Assembly: GCF_001422445.1 (NCBI RefSeq)
Contig: NZ_LMNA01000002.1
Span: 62,001-126,000, forward strand
Source: Pseudorhodoferax sp. Leaf274
Lineage (GTDB): Bacteria > Pseudomonadota > Gammaproteobacteria > Burkholderiales > Burkholderiaceae_C
Direction of reading: 5' to 3'
DNA length: 64,000 nt
The notes below the pieces were generated by a model, which saw nothing but the letters and a program-made list of their open reading frames with translations, was not told where the DNA came from and did not search any database. Each line of letters begins with the position of its first letter. Positions within the stretch are counted from its first letter, which is position 1. A program made the position numbers and the translations under genes. Positions 9,299-19,476 of the stretch are shown piece after piece.

Positions 9299-10480
9299 AT
9301 GGCGAACGATTTCCTCTTCACGTCCGAATCCGTGTCCGAAGGCCACCCCGACAAGGTGGCCGACCAGATCTCCGACGCCATCCTGGACGCGATCTTCGCG
9401 CAGGACCCGCGTTCGCGCGTGGCCGCCGAGACGCTGACCAACACCGGCCTCGTGGTGCTGGCCGGCGAGATCACGACCAACGCGCACGTCGACTACATCC
9501 AGGTCGCGCGCGACACCATCAAGCGCATCGGTTACGACAACACCGACTACGGCATCGACTACAAGGGCTGCGCGGTGATGGTCTGCTACGACAAGCAGTC
9601 CAACGACATCGCCCAGGGCGTGGACCACGCCAGCGACGACCACCTCAACATCGGCGCCGGCGACCAGGGCCTGATGTTCGGCTACGCCTGCGACGAGACG
9701 CCCGAGCTGATGCCCGCGCCGATCTACTACGCGCACCGCCTCGTGGAGCGCCAGGCCCAGCTGCGCAAGGACGGCCGCCTGCCCTTCCTGCGGCCCGATG
9801 CCAAGAGCCAGGTGACGATGCGCTACGTGGACGGCAAGCCGCACTCGATCGACACCGTGGTGCTGTCCACCCAGCACCACCCCGACCAGAGCGAGACGCC
9901 GACCAAGATGAAGGCCAGCTTCACCGAGGCCATCATCGAGGAGATCATCAAGCCGGTGCTGCCCAAGGAATGGCTGCAGGACACCAAGTACCTGATCAAC
10001 CCGACCGGCCGCTTCGTCATCGGCGGCCCGCAGGGCGATTGCGGCCTGACCGGCCGCAAGATCATCGTCGACACCTACGGCGGCGCCTGCCCGCACGGTG
10101 GCGGCGCGTTCTCGGGCAAGGACCCGTCCAAGGTCGACCGCTCGGCCGCCTACGCCGCGCGCTACGTGGCCAAGAACATCGTGGCCGCGGGCCTGGCGCG
10201 CCAGTGCCAGATCCAGGTGGCCTACGCCATCGGCGTGGCACGCCCGATGAACATCACGGTCTACACCGAAGGCACGGGCGTGATCCCCGACGACAAGCTG
10301 TCGGCGCTGGTGGCCGAACACTTCGACCTGCGTCCCAAGGGCATCATCCAGATGCTCGACCTGCTGCGCCCGATCTACCAGAAGACCGCCGCCTACGGCC
10401 ACTTCGGCCGCGAAGAGCCCGAGTTCACCTGGGAGCAGACCGACAAGGCTGCGGCGCTGCGTGCAGCGGCCGGCCTGTAA
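9299..10480 (+). CDS. metK: S-adenosylmethionine synthetase
   Basis: Makes S-adenosylmethionine from methionine and ATP in the cytosol. The 393-residue protein is full length. It has the metal and ATP motifs [15 protein letters not shown] near residue 118, [16 protein letters not shown] near residue 267, and the N-terminal [12 protein letters not shown] signature. AAGGAG at 9284-9289 lies 9 bases before the ATG. A SAM-II-like riboswitch precedes it. The Bcr/CflA transporter gene starts 15 bases after its stop and is probably cotranscribed. Confidence 0.97.
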   Translation: MANDFLFTSESVSEGHPDKVADQISDAILDAIFAQDPRSRVAAETLTNTGLVVLAGEITTNAHVDYIQVARDTIKRIGYDNTDYGIDYKGCAVMVCYDKQSNDIAQGVDHASDDHLNIGAGDQGLMFGYACDETPELMPAPIYYAHRLVERQAQLRKDGRLPFLRPDAKSQVTMRYVDGKPHSIDTVVLSTQHHPDQSETPTKMKASFTEAIIEEIIKPVLPKEWLQDTKYLINPTGRFVIGGPQGDCGLTGRKIIVDTYGGACPHGGGAFSGKDPSKVDRSAAYAARYVAKNIVAAGLARQCQIQVAYAIGVARPMNITVYTEGTGVIPDDKLSALVAEHFDLRPKGIIQMLDLLRPIYQKTAAYGHFGREEPEFTWEQTDKAAALRAAAGL

Positions 10481-10495
10481 CGGGCGGCCCATCCG

Positions 10496-11728
10496 ATGAG
10501 CGCAGAGGCCACGCCCCTGTGGCGCGGCCCGCGCTGGGCCCTTGCCGTGCTGCTGGCCACGCTCGGCATGCTGGGGCCGTTCGCGATCGACACCTACATC
10601 CCGGCCTTCTCGGGCATCGCGCGTTCGCTGGGCGCCACGCCGGTGGAGATGCAGCAGACGCTGTCGGCCTACCTGTTCGGCTTCGCGTTCATGAACCTGT
10701 TCCACGGCGCGCTGTCGGACAGCTTCGGCCGCCGGCCCGTGGTGCTGTGGGGCATCGCGGTGTTCACCATCGCCTCGGCCGGCTGTGCGCTGTCGCAGAA
10801 CATCGGCCAGCTGGTCTTCTTCCGCGCCTTGCAGGGCCTGTCCACGGGCGCCGGCATCGTCGTCTCGCGCGCGGTGATCCGCGACGTGTACCCGCCCGCC
10901 GAGGCGCAGAAGGTCATGAGCCAGGTGACCATCTACTTCGGCGTGGCACCGGCGATTGCGCCCATCGTGGGCGGCTGGCTGTTCGTGCACCTGGGCTGGC
11001 ACAGCGTGTTCTGGTTCCTGACCGCCGTGGGCGTGCTGCTCTGGATCAGCAACTGGCGGCTCCTGCCCGAGACACTGCGGCCGGCGCAGCGCCAGCCCTT
11101 CCATGTGCCGGACCTCATGCGCGGCTACCGCCAGCTGCTGTCCGACCCGCGCTTCGTGCTGCTGGCCTTTGCCAGCGGCGTGCCGTTCAACGGCATGTTC
11201 CTGTACGTGCTGTCAGCACCCGAATTCCTGGGCACGCTGCTCCAGCTGGAACCCACGCAGTTCTTCTGGTTCTTCCTGCTGACCATCGCCGGCATCATGG
11301 GCGGCGCCATGGCCAGCGGCCGGCTGGCCGGGCGCATCCCGCCCAAGCGGCAGATCCGCCACGGCTTCGTGATCATGACCGTGGTGGCGGTGCTGAACCT
11401 GGCCGCCAACCTGCTGTGGACGGCGCGCCCGGCGTGGGCGCTGCCGCCCATCGCCATCTTCGCGTTCGGCTGGGCGCTGATGGTGCCGGTGGTCACGCTG
11501 CTGGTGCTGGACCTGCACCCCACGCGCCGCGGCATGGCGTCCTCGCTGCAGGCCGTGGTCGGCTCCACGGCCAATGGCCTGGTGGCCGGCGTGATCGCGC
11601 CGCTGGTCATGCATTCCACGGTGCTGCTGGCGCTGGCCTCGCTGCTGATGATGGGCATCGGCCTGGCAGCCTGGATCTGGCTGCACCACCGCTGGCCCGA
11701 GATCGGCCGGCACGCAACCGCCGCGTAA
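10496..11728 (+). CDS. Bcr/CflA-family multidrug efflux MFS transporter
   Basis: Proton-driven exporter of the DHA1 group of the major facilitator superfamily, located in the inner membrane. The 410-residue protein has about 12 hydrophobic segments and the family motif DTYIPAF in the first helix. An MFS loop motif follows (SDSFGRRPVVLWG near residue 75), then SRAVIRDVYPP, where the SRAVIRD core is typical of Bcr/CflA proteins. The substrate is unknown; family members export drugs such as bicyclomycin or metabolites. It follows metK by 15 bases, which suggests cotranscription without an obvious functional link. Confidence 0.9.
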   Translation: MSAEATPLWRGPRWALAVLLATLGMLGPFAIDTYIPAFSGIARSLGATPVEMQQTLSAYLFGFAFMNLFHGALSDSFGRRPVVLWGIAVFTIASAGCALSQNIGQLVFFRALQGLSTGAGIVVSRAVIRDVYPPAEAQKVMSQVTIYFGVAPAIAPIVGGWLFVHLGWHSVFWFLTAVGVLLWISNWRLLPETLRPAQRQPFHVPDLMRGYRQLLSDPRFVLLAFASGVPFNGMFLYVLSAPEFLGTLLQLEPTQFFWFFLLTIAGIMGGAMASGRLAGRIPPKRQIRHGFVIMTVVAVLNLAANLLWTARPAWALPPIAIFAFGWALMVPVVTLLVLDLHPTRRGMASSLQAVVGSTANGLVAGVIAPLVMHSTVLLALASLLMMGIGLAAWIWLHHRWPEIGRHATAA

Positions 11729-11779
11729 AGCCGGCGCGCAGGCGGAACCGAACCGCACCCGCCGGGCTCCCACCCGGCC

Positions 11780-12478
11780 ATGATCGAACTCCAGCACCTG
11801 GCCCTGCATTACGCGCTGGGCGATACGCGCGTGGACGTGCTGCGCGACGTCAACCTCACCATCCCCGCAGGCCAGAGCGTGGCCATCGCCGGGCCGTCGG
11901 GCTCGGGCAAGACCTCGCTGCTGCTGCTCCTGGCCGGACTGGAACGCCCGCAGGCCGGCCGCGTGCTGCTGGACGGCCAGCCGCTCGACAGCCTGGACCG
12001 CGACGCGCTGGCCGACCTGCGGCGCGAGCGCATCGGCATCGTGTTCCAGTCCTTCCACCTCTTGCCCAGCCTCACCGCGCTGGACAACGTGGCCCTGCCG
12101 CTGCAGCTGGCCGGCCGGCGCGATGCCGCGGCCAAGGCACGCGACTTCCTGCGCCGCGTGGGCCTGGCGGCGCGCCAGCACCACTACCCGGGCCAGCTGT
12201 CGGGCGGCGAACAACAGCGCGTGGCGATCGCGCGCGCGCTCGTGCACGGCCCGCGCCTGCTGCTGGCCGACGAGCCCACCGGCAACCTGGACGACCACAC
12301 CGGCGCGCTGGTGCGCGAGCTGCTGTTCGAACTGAACCAGGAAGCCGGCACCACGCTGGTGCTGGTCACGCACGACATGGACTTCGCTGCGCGCTGCCAG
12401 CGCGTGCTGCGCCTGCACGAGGGCCAGCTGCAGGAAGCGCAGCCCGCCGCACGCAGCGAGGCCGCCCATGCTGCTTAG
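11780..12478 (+). CDS. ABC transporter ATP-binding protein, LolD/YbbA type
   Basis: ATPase subunit paired with the FtsX-like permease encoded next. The 232-residue protein has Walker [10 protein letters not shown] near residue 40, signature [15 protein letters not shown] near 143, Walker [13 protein letters not shown] near 163, and the H-loop VTHD near 199. The sequence is closest in style to the LolD/MacB/YbbA group, which energises lipoprotein, peptide or lipid movement rather than import. Its 3' end overlaps the permease gene by 11 bases, so the two are translationally coupled. Confidence 0.92.
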   Translation: MIELQHLALHYALGDTRVDVLRDVNLTIPAGQSVAIAGPSGSGKTSLLLLLAGLERPQAGRVLLDGQPLDSLDRDALADLRRERIGIVFQSFHLLPSLTALDNVALPLQLAGRRDAAAKARDFLRRVGLAARQHHYPGQLSGGEQQRVAIARALVHGPRLLLADEPTGNLDDHTGALVRELLFELNQEAGTTLVLVTHDMDFAARCQRVLRLHEGQLQEAQPAARSEAAHAA

Positions 12479-14969
12479 CCTGGCCTGGCGCGACCTGCGC
12501 GCGAGCGGCCGCACGCTCTGGGTGTTCTGCGCCTGTCTGGCGCTGGGCGTGGCCCTGGTCGCCGCCAGTGGCGGCCTGTACCGCCAGGTGGCCGGCGCGC
12601 TGCAGGAAGATGCCCGCGCACTGTTCGGCGGCGACCTGGAGGTGCGCCAGTCCGACCCGCTGCCCCAGGCCGAAATCGACTGGGTGCAGGCGCGCGGCGA
12701 GGTTTCGCGCGCCATCGAGCTGCGCAGCATGCTGCGGACGCCGGATGGCCGCGCCCAGCTGGTGGCGTTGCAGAGCGCCGACGCACGCTACCCGCTGTAC
12801 GGCACGGTCACGCTGGCGCCGGCGCAGCCGCTGGCAGACGCACTGGCGCAGCGCGACGGACTCTGGGGCCTGGCCGTCGATGGCGTGCTGGCCGGGCGCC
12901 TGGGCCTGGCGCCCGGCAGCCAGGTGCAGCTGGGCGACCTGACGCTGCAGGTGCGCGCCGTGATCGCGCGCCAGCCCGACCGCAGCCTGCGCGCCGACTG
13001 GAACGGCGCGCCCGTGCTGCTGGCCGACGGCGCGCTGCAGGCCACCGGCCTGGTGCAGCCGCTCAGCCGCGTGCAGTACCACTACCGCGTGCGCACCGCC
13101 ACGCCGCCATCGGCCTGGCGCGACAACTTCGTCGCCGCCTTCCCGCAGTCCAACGCGGAGGTGCGCAGCTTCCAGCAGCGCAGCGCGCGCGTGGCGCAGG
13201 TGCTGGAGCAGGTCGGCTCGGCCCTCATGCTGATCGGCCTGTCGGCGCTGTTCATCGGCGGCCTGGGCGTGTTCAACAGCGTACAGGCCTACCTGCAGGG
13301 CAAGCTCGCCACGCTGGCGACACTGCGCGCGCTGGGGCTGCGCGACGCGCGGCTGGCCGCGCTGGTGCTGCTGCAGGTGCTGATGCTCGCGGTGGCCGCC
13401 AGCGCGGTCGGTGTGCTGGCGGGCGGCGCGCTGGCGCTGGCCGGCGCGGCATTGGCGGCGCGCAGCCTGCCGCTGGCGCAGCAGCTCGGCCCGCAGCTCG
13501 CGGCCATGGCCGGCCCGGCCGCGCTGGCCATGGGCTTCGGCGTGCTGACCGCGCTGGCCTTCGCATTGCCGGCACTGGGCCGCGCGCTGACGGTCACGCC
13601 GGCCGCACTCTTCCGCGGGCTGGACGCCGCCGTGCTGCGCACGCCCGCGTGGGCCTGGGCCGCCAGCGCCGGCTGCGGGCTGGGCATCGCCGCGCTGCTG
13701 GTCGGCAGCCTGCCCGATGCGCGCATCGGCTGGGCCTTCCTGGCCGTGGTCGGCGTGCTGCTGGTGCTGCTCGAAGGCGTGCAGCGCGTGCTGCGTGCGC
13801 TGGCGCGCCGGCTGCTGGCCTCGCGCTGGCAGCCGGGGTTTGCGCTGCGCCTGGCGCTGGCCGGCCTGCAGCGACCGGGCTCGGCCCTGCGCCCCGCCCT
13901 GCTCTCGCTGGGCACGGCGCTGACGCTGCTGGTGGCCTGCACGCTGGTGGTGGCCACGCTGCTGCGCACCATCGCCGACACCGTGCCGCGCGAAGCCCCG
14001 GGCCTGGTGCTGCACGACGTGCAGACCGAGCAGCTGCCGCTGCTGCGCGCGCAACTGGGCCCCGTGCAGCGCCTGCAGACCGCGCCGCTGGTGCTGGGCC
14101 GGCTGGCCGCCGTCAACGGCGACGCGCTGCGCGACAGCGGCGACGCCCACCGCATGCGCGAGGCGCGCAACGAGCACAAGCTCTCCACACGCGCCGGCAA
14201 CCTGGACGACGTGGTGGTCGAGCGCGGCGCGCTGTGGGCGCCCGACTACCGGGGCCCGCCGCTCGTGGCCATGGAAGACCGCGAGGCCGACCAGCTGGGC
14301 CTGGCCGTCGGCGACCGCCTGCGCTTCGACATCCAGGGCCAGCCGGTCGAGGCCCTGCTTGCCGCCATCTACAGCCAGCGCCGGCTGCAGGCGCGCTTGT
14401 GGCTGGAAGGCATCTTCAGCGACGGCGTGCTCGACCCCTTCATCACGCGCCACGTGGGCGCCGCCTGGCTGGACCCGCAGCAGGCCATCGCGGCGCAGGA
14501 CCGCCTGGCGGCCGCCGCGCCCAACATCGTGAGCGTGCGCACCGACGCCCTGCTGTCCGAAAGCCGCTTGCTGCTGGGCCGTGCCAGCGCGGCGCTGGCC
14601 GTCATCGCGGGCATCTGCCTGGCGGCCAGCCTGCTGGTGCTGACCAGTGTTGTGGCGGCCAGCCGCGCGCGGCAGGTGTACGAGTCCAGCGTGCTGCACG
14701 TGCTGGGCGCGCGGCTGGCCAGCCTGCGCCGCGCGCTGCGCTGGGAATACGCGCTGCTGGCCGGCGTGACCAGCGCCTTCGCCACCGCCGCGGGCACCGG
14801 CCTGGCGCTGGCGCTGCTGCATTGGCGGCTCGACCTGGACGCCAGCGGCCTGTACTGGACCGGCGCGGTGGCCGCGGTCGGCGTCAGCGGGCTGAGCCTG
14901 GCCCTGGGCGCGCAGTGGCTGCTGGCGCAGCTGCGGCTGTCGCCGGCACGCCTGTTGCGCGGCACCTGA
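12468..14969 (+). CDS. FtsX-like ABC permease (YbbP type)
   Basis: Large 833-residue inner-membrane permease with an N-terminal helix, a long periplasmic domain and two FtsX domains. The membrane segments cluster near residues 245-345, 390-430, 470-500 and 695-820. This size and duplicated layout match the YbbP family, the partner of YbbA. The YbbAP pair often sits beside the lysophospholipase gene tesA, which is absent here. The role is uncertain; lipid or peptide extraction from the membrane is the usual suggestion. It converges with a small acidic hypothetical gene 3 bases downstream. Confidence 0.87.
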   Translation: MLLSLAWRDLRASGRTLWVFCACLALGVALVAASGGLYRQVAGALQEDARALFGGDLEVRQSDPLPQAEIDWVQARGEVSRAIELRSMLRTPDGRAQLVALQSADARYPLYGTVTLAPAQPLADALAQRDGLWGLAVDGVLAGRLGLAPGSQVQLGDLTLQVRAVIARQPDRSLRADWNGAPVLLADGALQATGLVQPLSRVQYHYRVRTATPPSAWRDNFVAAFPQSNAEVRSFQQRSARVAQVLEQVGSALMLIGLSALFIGGLGVFNSVQAYLQGKLATLATLRALGLRDARLAALVLLQVLMLAVAASAVGVLAGGALALAGAALAARSLPLAQQLGPQLAAMAGPAALAMGFGVLTALAFALPALGRALTVTPAALFRGLDAAVLRTPAWAWAASAGCGLGIAALLVGSLPDARIGWAFLAVVGVLLVLLEGVQRVLRALARRLLASRWQPGFALRLALAGLQRPGSALRPALLSLGTALTLLVACTLVVATLLRTIADTVPREAPGLVLHDVQTEQLPLLRAQLGPVQRLQTAPLVLGRLAAVNGDALRDSGDAHRMREARNEHKLSTRAGNLDDVVVERGALWAPDYRGPPLVAMEDREADQLGLAVGDRLRFDIQGQPVEALLAAIYSQRRLQARLWLEGIFSDGVLDPFITRHVGAAWLDPQQAIAAQDRLAAAAPNIVSVRTDALLSESRLLLGRASAALAVIAGICLAASLLVLTSVVAASRARQVYESSVLHVLGARLASLRRALRWEYALLAGVTSAFATAAGTGLALALLHWRLDLDASGLYWTGAVAAVGVSGLSLALGAQWLLAQLRLSPARLLRGT

Positions 14970-14972
14970 AGT

Positions 14973-15248
14973 TCATTCGTCCACGCCCGGCCCGCTCTCC
15001 AGCACCGGGTCGGCGCTCTCGTCCTCGGCGGCCTCGGCACGCGGGCCGTACTGGCCGTCGCCCATGCCGCGCAGCGTGGCGGCGCCGTCTTCCCAGGCTT
15101 CGCTGAAGGTGTCGTAGGCGTCGTCGGAGGCTTCGACGACGAACCATGTCTTCATGGCGTCCTCGCTCTCCAGCAGCATCCAGTGGTACAGGCCCGGTTC
15201 GGGTTCGTCGACGGACAGCGCCAGGTGGCGCAGCGGAGTCTGTGGCAT
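14973..15248 (-). CDS. Small acidic hypothetical protein
   Basis: A 91-residue protein that I do not recognise. It is rich in Asp and Glu, especially in the last 40 residues, has several tryptophans in the first half (LYHWMLLES, KTWFVVEAS, EAWEDGA), no signal peptide and no membrane segment. A GAAGGAA ribosome site precedes the ATG at 15248; the frame stays open upstream but has no ribosome site there. It ends 3 bases from the convergent permease gene. The GC-rich third codon positions look native, so it is probably a real cytosolic gene. Confidence 0.7.
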   Translation of the reverse strand: MPQTPLRHLALSVDEPEPGLYHWMLLESEDAMKTWFVVEASDDAYDTFSEAWEDGAATLRGMGDGQYGPRAEAAEDESADPVLESGPGVDE

Positions 15249-15362
15249 GGCAGTTCCTTCGCGGTTGCTGCCAGTATGGAAAGGAACCGCGCCACCGCTG
15301 TAGGCCGGCAGCGCCCGCGGCTGCCGGCTCCAGGGCCAGCGCAAAGCCGGCGGAGGGCCGGT

Positions 15363-16139
15363 TCAGAACTTGGTGTAGCCGCCGTCGATCACGAATTGCT
15401 CGCCCGTGGTGTAGGCCGCGGCATCGCTGGCCAGGTAGACGGCGATGCCGCCGAAATCGTCGATGGAGCCCCAGCGGCGCGCCGGCACGCGCGGCATGAC
15501 GTTGCCTGCGAACTTCTCGTTGGCGAACGAGCGCTGCGTCATCTCGGTCTCGATCCAGCCCGGCAGGATGGAATTGACGCGGATGCGGTGGCGCGCCAGC
15601 TCCACGGCCAGCGCACGCACCATGGCCGTGACGGCGCCCTTGGACGCGCCGTAGTGGCTGTTGCGCGCCGCACCCTCCACGGCCGCCGTGCTGGCCGTGG
15701 CCACCAGGGAGCCGCCTTCGCCGTGCGCGGCCATGTGGCGGGCCGCCGCGCGGAAGGTGAGGAACACGCCCTCGACGTTGATGCGCTGGACGCGCCGGAA
15801 CTCCTCCAGCGACATCTCGGTCAACACCGTGCCCTTGCTCGACACGCCGGCGTTGGCGAAGCAGGCGTGGATGGGGCCGAGCGCCGCCACGGTGGCCGCG
15901 AAGGCCTGCTCGACGGCCGCCTCGTCGCCCACGTCGCACACGGCGCTGTGCACGCGGGCCGCGTCGCCGCACTCGCGCGCCAGCGCGTCGCGCGCGCCGG
16001 CGGTCTTGTCGGGGTTGGAGCCCCAGATCGACACCGACGCGCCGGACGCCAGCAGCGCGCGCGCCATGCCCAGGCCGATGCCGCCGTTGCCGCCGGTGAT
16101 GAGCGCGTTGCGCCCGCTGAGATCGAAGGGTCGGTACAT
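15363..16139 (-). CDS. SDR-family oxidoreductase
   Basis: Classical short-chain dehydrogenase/reductase, 258 residues, with the NAD(P)-binding motif TGGNGGIGLG near residue 15, CFANAGV near residue 90, catalytic Ser in VATASTAAVEG near 145, and YGASK (Tyr-Lys pair) near 160. The C-terminal VIDGGYTKF is typical. Substrate is unknown; the closest general class is 3-oxoacyl-ACP or sugar/alcohol dehydrogenases. AGGAGG lies at good spacing before the ATG at 16139. It is divergent from the DUF2889 gene. Confidence 0.9.
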   Translation of the reverse strand: MYRPFDLSGRNALITGGNGGIGLGMARALLASGASVSIWGSNPDKTAGARDALARECGDAARVHSAVCDVGDEAAVEQAFAATVAALGPIHACFANAGVSSKGTVLTEMSLEEFRRVQRINVEGVFLTFRAAARHMAAHGEGGSLVATASTAAVEGAARNSHYGASKGAVTAMVRALAVELARHRIRVNSILPGWIETEMTQRSFANEKFAGNVMPRVPARRWGSIDDFGGIAVYLASDAAAYTTGEQFVIDGGYTKF

Positions 16140-16179
16140 GTCTGCCTCCTGGTGGTCTGTGGTCTGTTGGGTGCAGGCG

Positions 16180-16207
16180 TGTATAGCAAGCACCGGCCAC
16201 GCGGCAA
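16180..16207 (-). promoter_or_regulatory. Probable promoter of the SDR gene
   Basis: On the reverse strand, TTGCCG (16207-16202) and TATACA (16185-16180) are separated by 16 bases, a reasonable sigma-70 promoter about 40 bases upstream of the SDR start codon. Confidence 0.4.
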
Positions 16208-16256
16208 GACACCCAGGTGACGCGCGCCCCCCTGCCCCGGCGCACAATCGTCGGCC

Positions 16257-16805
16257 ATGGAACGCGAAGAACTGCACCACCGCCAGATCGACCTGCGCTT
16301 CTACCGCCAGGGCAACGGCCTGTACGAGGTCGTCGGCCGGCTCGTCGACACCAAGCGCCAGCCGTTCCGGCGCCAGCTGGCCGAGGCCGACACGCCGCCC
16401 GGCACGCCGATCCACGACATCGCCGTGCACCTGGTCGTGGACGACGAGCTGCTGGTGCACGACGCCTTCGCCTCCATGGACGCCACGCCCTTCAGCATCT
16501 GCCCCGGCGCCACGGCCACGCTGGCGCCGCTCAAGGGCCTGTCCATGCGCAAGGGCTGGAACCGCCAAGTGCGCGAACTGCTGGGCGGCGCGGCCTCGTG
16601 CACGCACATCGTGGAACTCCTGGGGCCGATGGCGACCACGGCCTTCCAGGGCCTGGCGCCCGCGCGCCTGGCGCAGATCAACCTGCCCGGCAACGAGGGC
16701 CAGCGGCAGGCCAAGGTGGACAGCTGCTACGCCTATGCGGCCGAGCGCGAGGTGGTGGCGCGGCTGTGGCCGCACCTGCACCGCGGCCCGGCGCGCCCCA
16801 GCTGA
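16257..16805 (+). CDS. DUF2889 domain protein
   Basis: A 182-residue cytosolic protein matching the DUF2889 family in pattern: an N-terminal HHRQIDLRFYRQ segment, then a central KGWNRQVRELLGGAASCTHIVELLGP block with conserved Cys and His, and a C-terminal DSCYAYA. Members are common in Proteobacteria and have no established function. It starts divergently from the SDR gene and converges with mrcA, ending 28 bases from its stop. Confidence 0.85.
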   Translation: MEREELHHRQIDLRFYRQGNGLYEVVGRLVDTKRQPFRRQLAEADTPPGTPIHDIAVHLVVDDELLVHDAFASMDATPFSICPGATATLAPLKGLSMRKGWNRQVRELLGGAASCTHIVELLGPMATTAFQGLAPARLAQINLPGNEGQRQAKVDSCYAYAAEREVVARLWPHLHRGPARPS

Positions 16806-16833
16806 GCCTGCGCGCGGCCCGGCGGGCCGTCCG

Positions 16834-19227
16834 TCAACGCTTGAACAGGTCGAGGATGCTGCGGCGCTCCTCGGTGCGTTCCTGCGCCGCCTCGCCGGCC
16901 GCACCCGACACGGGCTGGCCCGTCGGCACCGCTTCGGCACCCGCCGTGCCCGCCCCGGCCGGGGCCGCGTACTCCGTGTACGACCAGTCGCCTTCGTTGC
17001 GCACCACGCCTTCGGGCGCGGCCGCCTGCGCCACCGGCACGCCCTTGAGCGCGTGGCGCATGAAATCGATCCACACCGGCATGGCGAGCGCGCCGCCGCT
17101 GGCGTGGGCGCCCAGGTTCTGCGGCTGGTCGTAGCCGATCCAGGCGATGGCCGTCAGCGTGGGCTGGTAGCCGGCGAACCAGGCGTCGACCGCATCGTTG
17201 GTGGTGCCGGTCTTGCCGTACAGGTCGGGCCGCTGCAGCGTGGCGCGCGTGCGCGCCGCCGTGCCGCGTGTGGCCACCTCGCCCAGCAGCTGCGTCATCA
17301 GGAAGGCGTTGCGCGCAGGCACGGCGCGTGCGGCCTCGTCCAGCACCGGCGGCGGCTCCTGCTGCAGCACCTGGCCGCGCTGGTCGGTCACCTTGTCGAT
17401 GAGCCGCGGCGGGACGCGGTAGCCCCCGTTGGCGAACACCGAATAGGCCGACGCCATCTGCAGCGGCGTGACCGACCCCGCCCCCAGCGCCATGGTCAGC
17501 GACGGCGGCTGGCGCTCGGCGTCGAAGCCGAAGCGCGCCACCCATTGCTGCGCGGCCGGCACGCCCACGGTCTGCAGCACGCGGATGGCCACCACGTTCT
17601 TGGACTTGGCCAGCGCCGTGTCCAGGCGCATCGGGCCGTCGAAGGCACCGTTGTCGTTCTTCGGCTCCCACGCCTTGCTGCCCGTGACGCTGGCATCGAA
17701 GTACAGCGGCCCGTCGTCCACGATGGTCGCCGGCATCAGGCCCTTCTCGAGCGCGGCCGAATAGACGAAGGGCTTGAAGGTCGAGCCCGGCTGGCGCCAG
17801 GCCTGCGTGACGTGGTTGAACTGGTTCTTGCCGAAATCGAAGCCACCCACCAGCGCGCGCACCGCGCCGTCGCGCGGGTCCATGGCGACGAAGGCGCCCT
17901 CGACCTCGGGCAGCTGCGTGATCTCCCAGCTGCCCTTGTCCGTGCGCATGACGCGGATCACGGCACCGGGACGGATCTTCACCGCGGCCGCCGCGTTGGC
18001 GGCCAGCCCGGACTGCGCCGGCACCAGGCCCTCGCCCGTGATCTCCAGCCGCTCGCCATCGCCGCGCACGGCCTTCACGCGCCGGCTGTCGGCCTCCAGC
18101 ACCACGGCCGAGACCAGCTCGCCGTTGTCGGGGTAGGCGTCCAGCGCCTCCTCAATGGCCTCGTCCTGCGCCTCGCCGGCGGTCGGCAAGGCGATCACGG
18201 TCTCGGGGCCGCGGTAGGCCTGGCGCCGCTCGTAGGCCATGATGCCGCGCCGCAGCGCGCCGTAGGCCGCCGCCTGGTCGGCCGCATCGAGCGTGGTGTA
18301 GACGTTCAGGCCGCGCGTGTAGGTGGCGTCGCCATACTGCGCGAGCATCTGCTGGCGCACGCTTTCGGCCACGTACTCCCCGTGCACGGCCACCGTGTCG
18401 CCCGCGCTGCGCACGGCCAGCGGCTCGGCCTTGGCCGCCTGCGCCTGGGCGGCGGTGATGAAGCCGTTCTCCAGCATGCGGTCGATGATGTACTGCTGGC
18501 GCACGCGCGCGCGGCGCGGGTTGCTGATGGGGTTGTTGGCCGATGGCGCCTTGGGCAGGCCGGCCAGCATGGCCGCCTGGGCGATGGTGATGTCCTTGAG
18601 CGGCCGGCCGAAGTAGACCTCCGACGCGGCCGCGAAGCCGTAGGCCCGGTGGCCCAGGAAGATCTGGTTCATGTAGATCTCCAGGATCTGGTCCTTGGAG
18701 AGCGCGCGCTCGAGCTTGAAGGTCAGCAGCACCTCGCGCAGCTTGCGCGCATAGGTCTTCTCCGACGACAGGAACATGTTGCGCGCCACCTGCATGGTGA
18801 TCGTCGAGGCGCCCTGGCTGCGCGAATGGCCCAGGTTGGCGAAAGCCGCGCGCAGCATGCCCAGGTAGTCCACGCCGTCGTGCGTGTAGAAGCGCTGGTC
18901 CTCGATGGCCAGCACCGCGTCCTTCATGGCCTGCGGGATCTGGGCGATCGGGGTGAGGCTGCGCCGCTCCTCGCCGAACTCGCCCAGCAGCACGCCATCG
19001 CGCGTGTACACGCGCAGCGGCAGCTTGGGCTGGTAGTCGGCCAGCACGGACACATCGGGCAGCTGTGCATAGGTCCGGTAGGCGGCCACGCCCAGCCCGG
19101 CGCTGGCCAACAGCGCCACGGCCAGCACGGCGCCCGCGGCCCATGCCAGGGTGCGGCGGCGCCCGCCGCCCCGCTGCGACGCTGTGGGATCGGGCGGGGG
19201 GACAGGCTGGCGGGGAGAGGAAACCAT
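16834..19227 (-). CDS. mrcA: Penicillin-binding protein 1A (class A)
   Basis: Bifunctional peptidoglycan glycosyltransferase and transpeptidase anchored in the inner membrane. The 797-residue protein has a short cytosolic tail, a membrane helix near residues 28-50, and a glycosyltransferase domain with EDQRFYTHDGVD (catalytic Glu) and GASTITMQVARN. The transpeptidase domain has SXXK in GSTFKPF near 475, the SKN motif in AKSKNVVAIR near 535, and KTG in YGKTGTTNDA near 675. The ATG at 19227 is chosen over an in-frame GTG 12 codons upstream; neither has a clear ribosome site. It is divergent from mrdA, which encodes another cell-wall synthase. Confidence 0.94.
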   Translation of the reverse strand: MVSSPRQPVPPPDPTASQRGGGRRRTLAWAAGAVLAVALLASAGLGVAAYRTYAQLPDVSVLADYQPKLPLRVYTRDGVLLGEFGEERRSLTPIAQIPQAMKDAVLAIEDQRFYTHDGVDYLGMLRAAFANLGHSRSQGASTITMQVARNMFLSSEKTYARKLREVLLTFKLERALSKDQILEIYMNQIFLGHRAYGFAAASEVYFGRPLKDITIAQAAMLAGLPKAPSANNPISNPRRARVRQQYIIDRMLENGFITAAQAQAAKAEPLAVRSAGDTVAVHGEYVAESVRQQMLAQYGDATYTRGLNVYTTLDAADQAAAYGALRRGIMAYERRQAYRGPETVIALPTAGEAQDEAIEEALDAYPDNGELVSAVVLEADSRRVKAVRGDGERLEITGEGLVPAQSGLAANAAAAVKIRPGAVIRVMRTDKGSWEITQLPEVEGAFVAMDPRDGAVRALVGGFDFGKNQFNHVTQAWRQPGSTFKPFVYSAALEKGLMPATIVDDGPLYFDASVTGSKAWEPKNDNGAFDGPMRLDTALAKSKNVVAIRVLQTVGVPAAQQWVARFGFDAERQPPSLTMALGAGSVTPLQMASAYSVFANGGYRVPPRLIDKVTDQRGQVLQQEPPPVLDEAARAVPARNAFLMTQLLGEVATRGTAARTRATLQRPDLYGKTGTTNDAVDAWFAGYQPTLTAIAWIGYDQPQNLGAHASGGALAMPVWIDFMRHALKGVPVAQAAAPEGVVRNEGDWSYTEYAAPAGAGTAGAEAVPTGQPVSGAAGEAAQERTEERRSILDLFKR

Positions 19228-19476
19228 GCAGTGGCGCGGGAAAGATCGTGGGGCAACGCCCACCAGGCAGAGTCGCCTACCCGCGAAATGGTTCAGCGGG
19301 GTTGCGGCAGACTCTCGTAAGCCCTTGATTTTCCTCTATTGCGGCGGCGGCGGCCAGCAGTGGCCCGCGCGGCTGCCGAATCCGGCGGCCGGCCCGGGCC
19401 TTGGCCGCTTTGCATAATCTGGCCTGCCACGCGCTTCGGCGTGCTGCGCCATCCTCTCCGAACCGCGCCAACTCCC

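Noticed and set aside
9970..12942. A 990-codon frame spanning metK, the MFS gene and the ABC genes
   Set aside because: It overlaps four clear genes on the same strand in another frame and reads as low-complexity Arg/Ala/Gly/Pro.
15661..19320. A 1219-codon forward frame opposite the SDR and PBP1A genes
   Set aside because: Same artefact of high GC: it crosses several well-supported genes and has no domain, start signal or natural composition.
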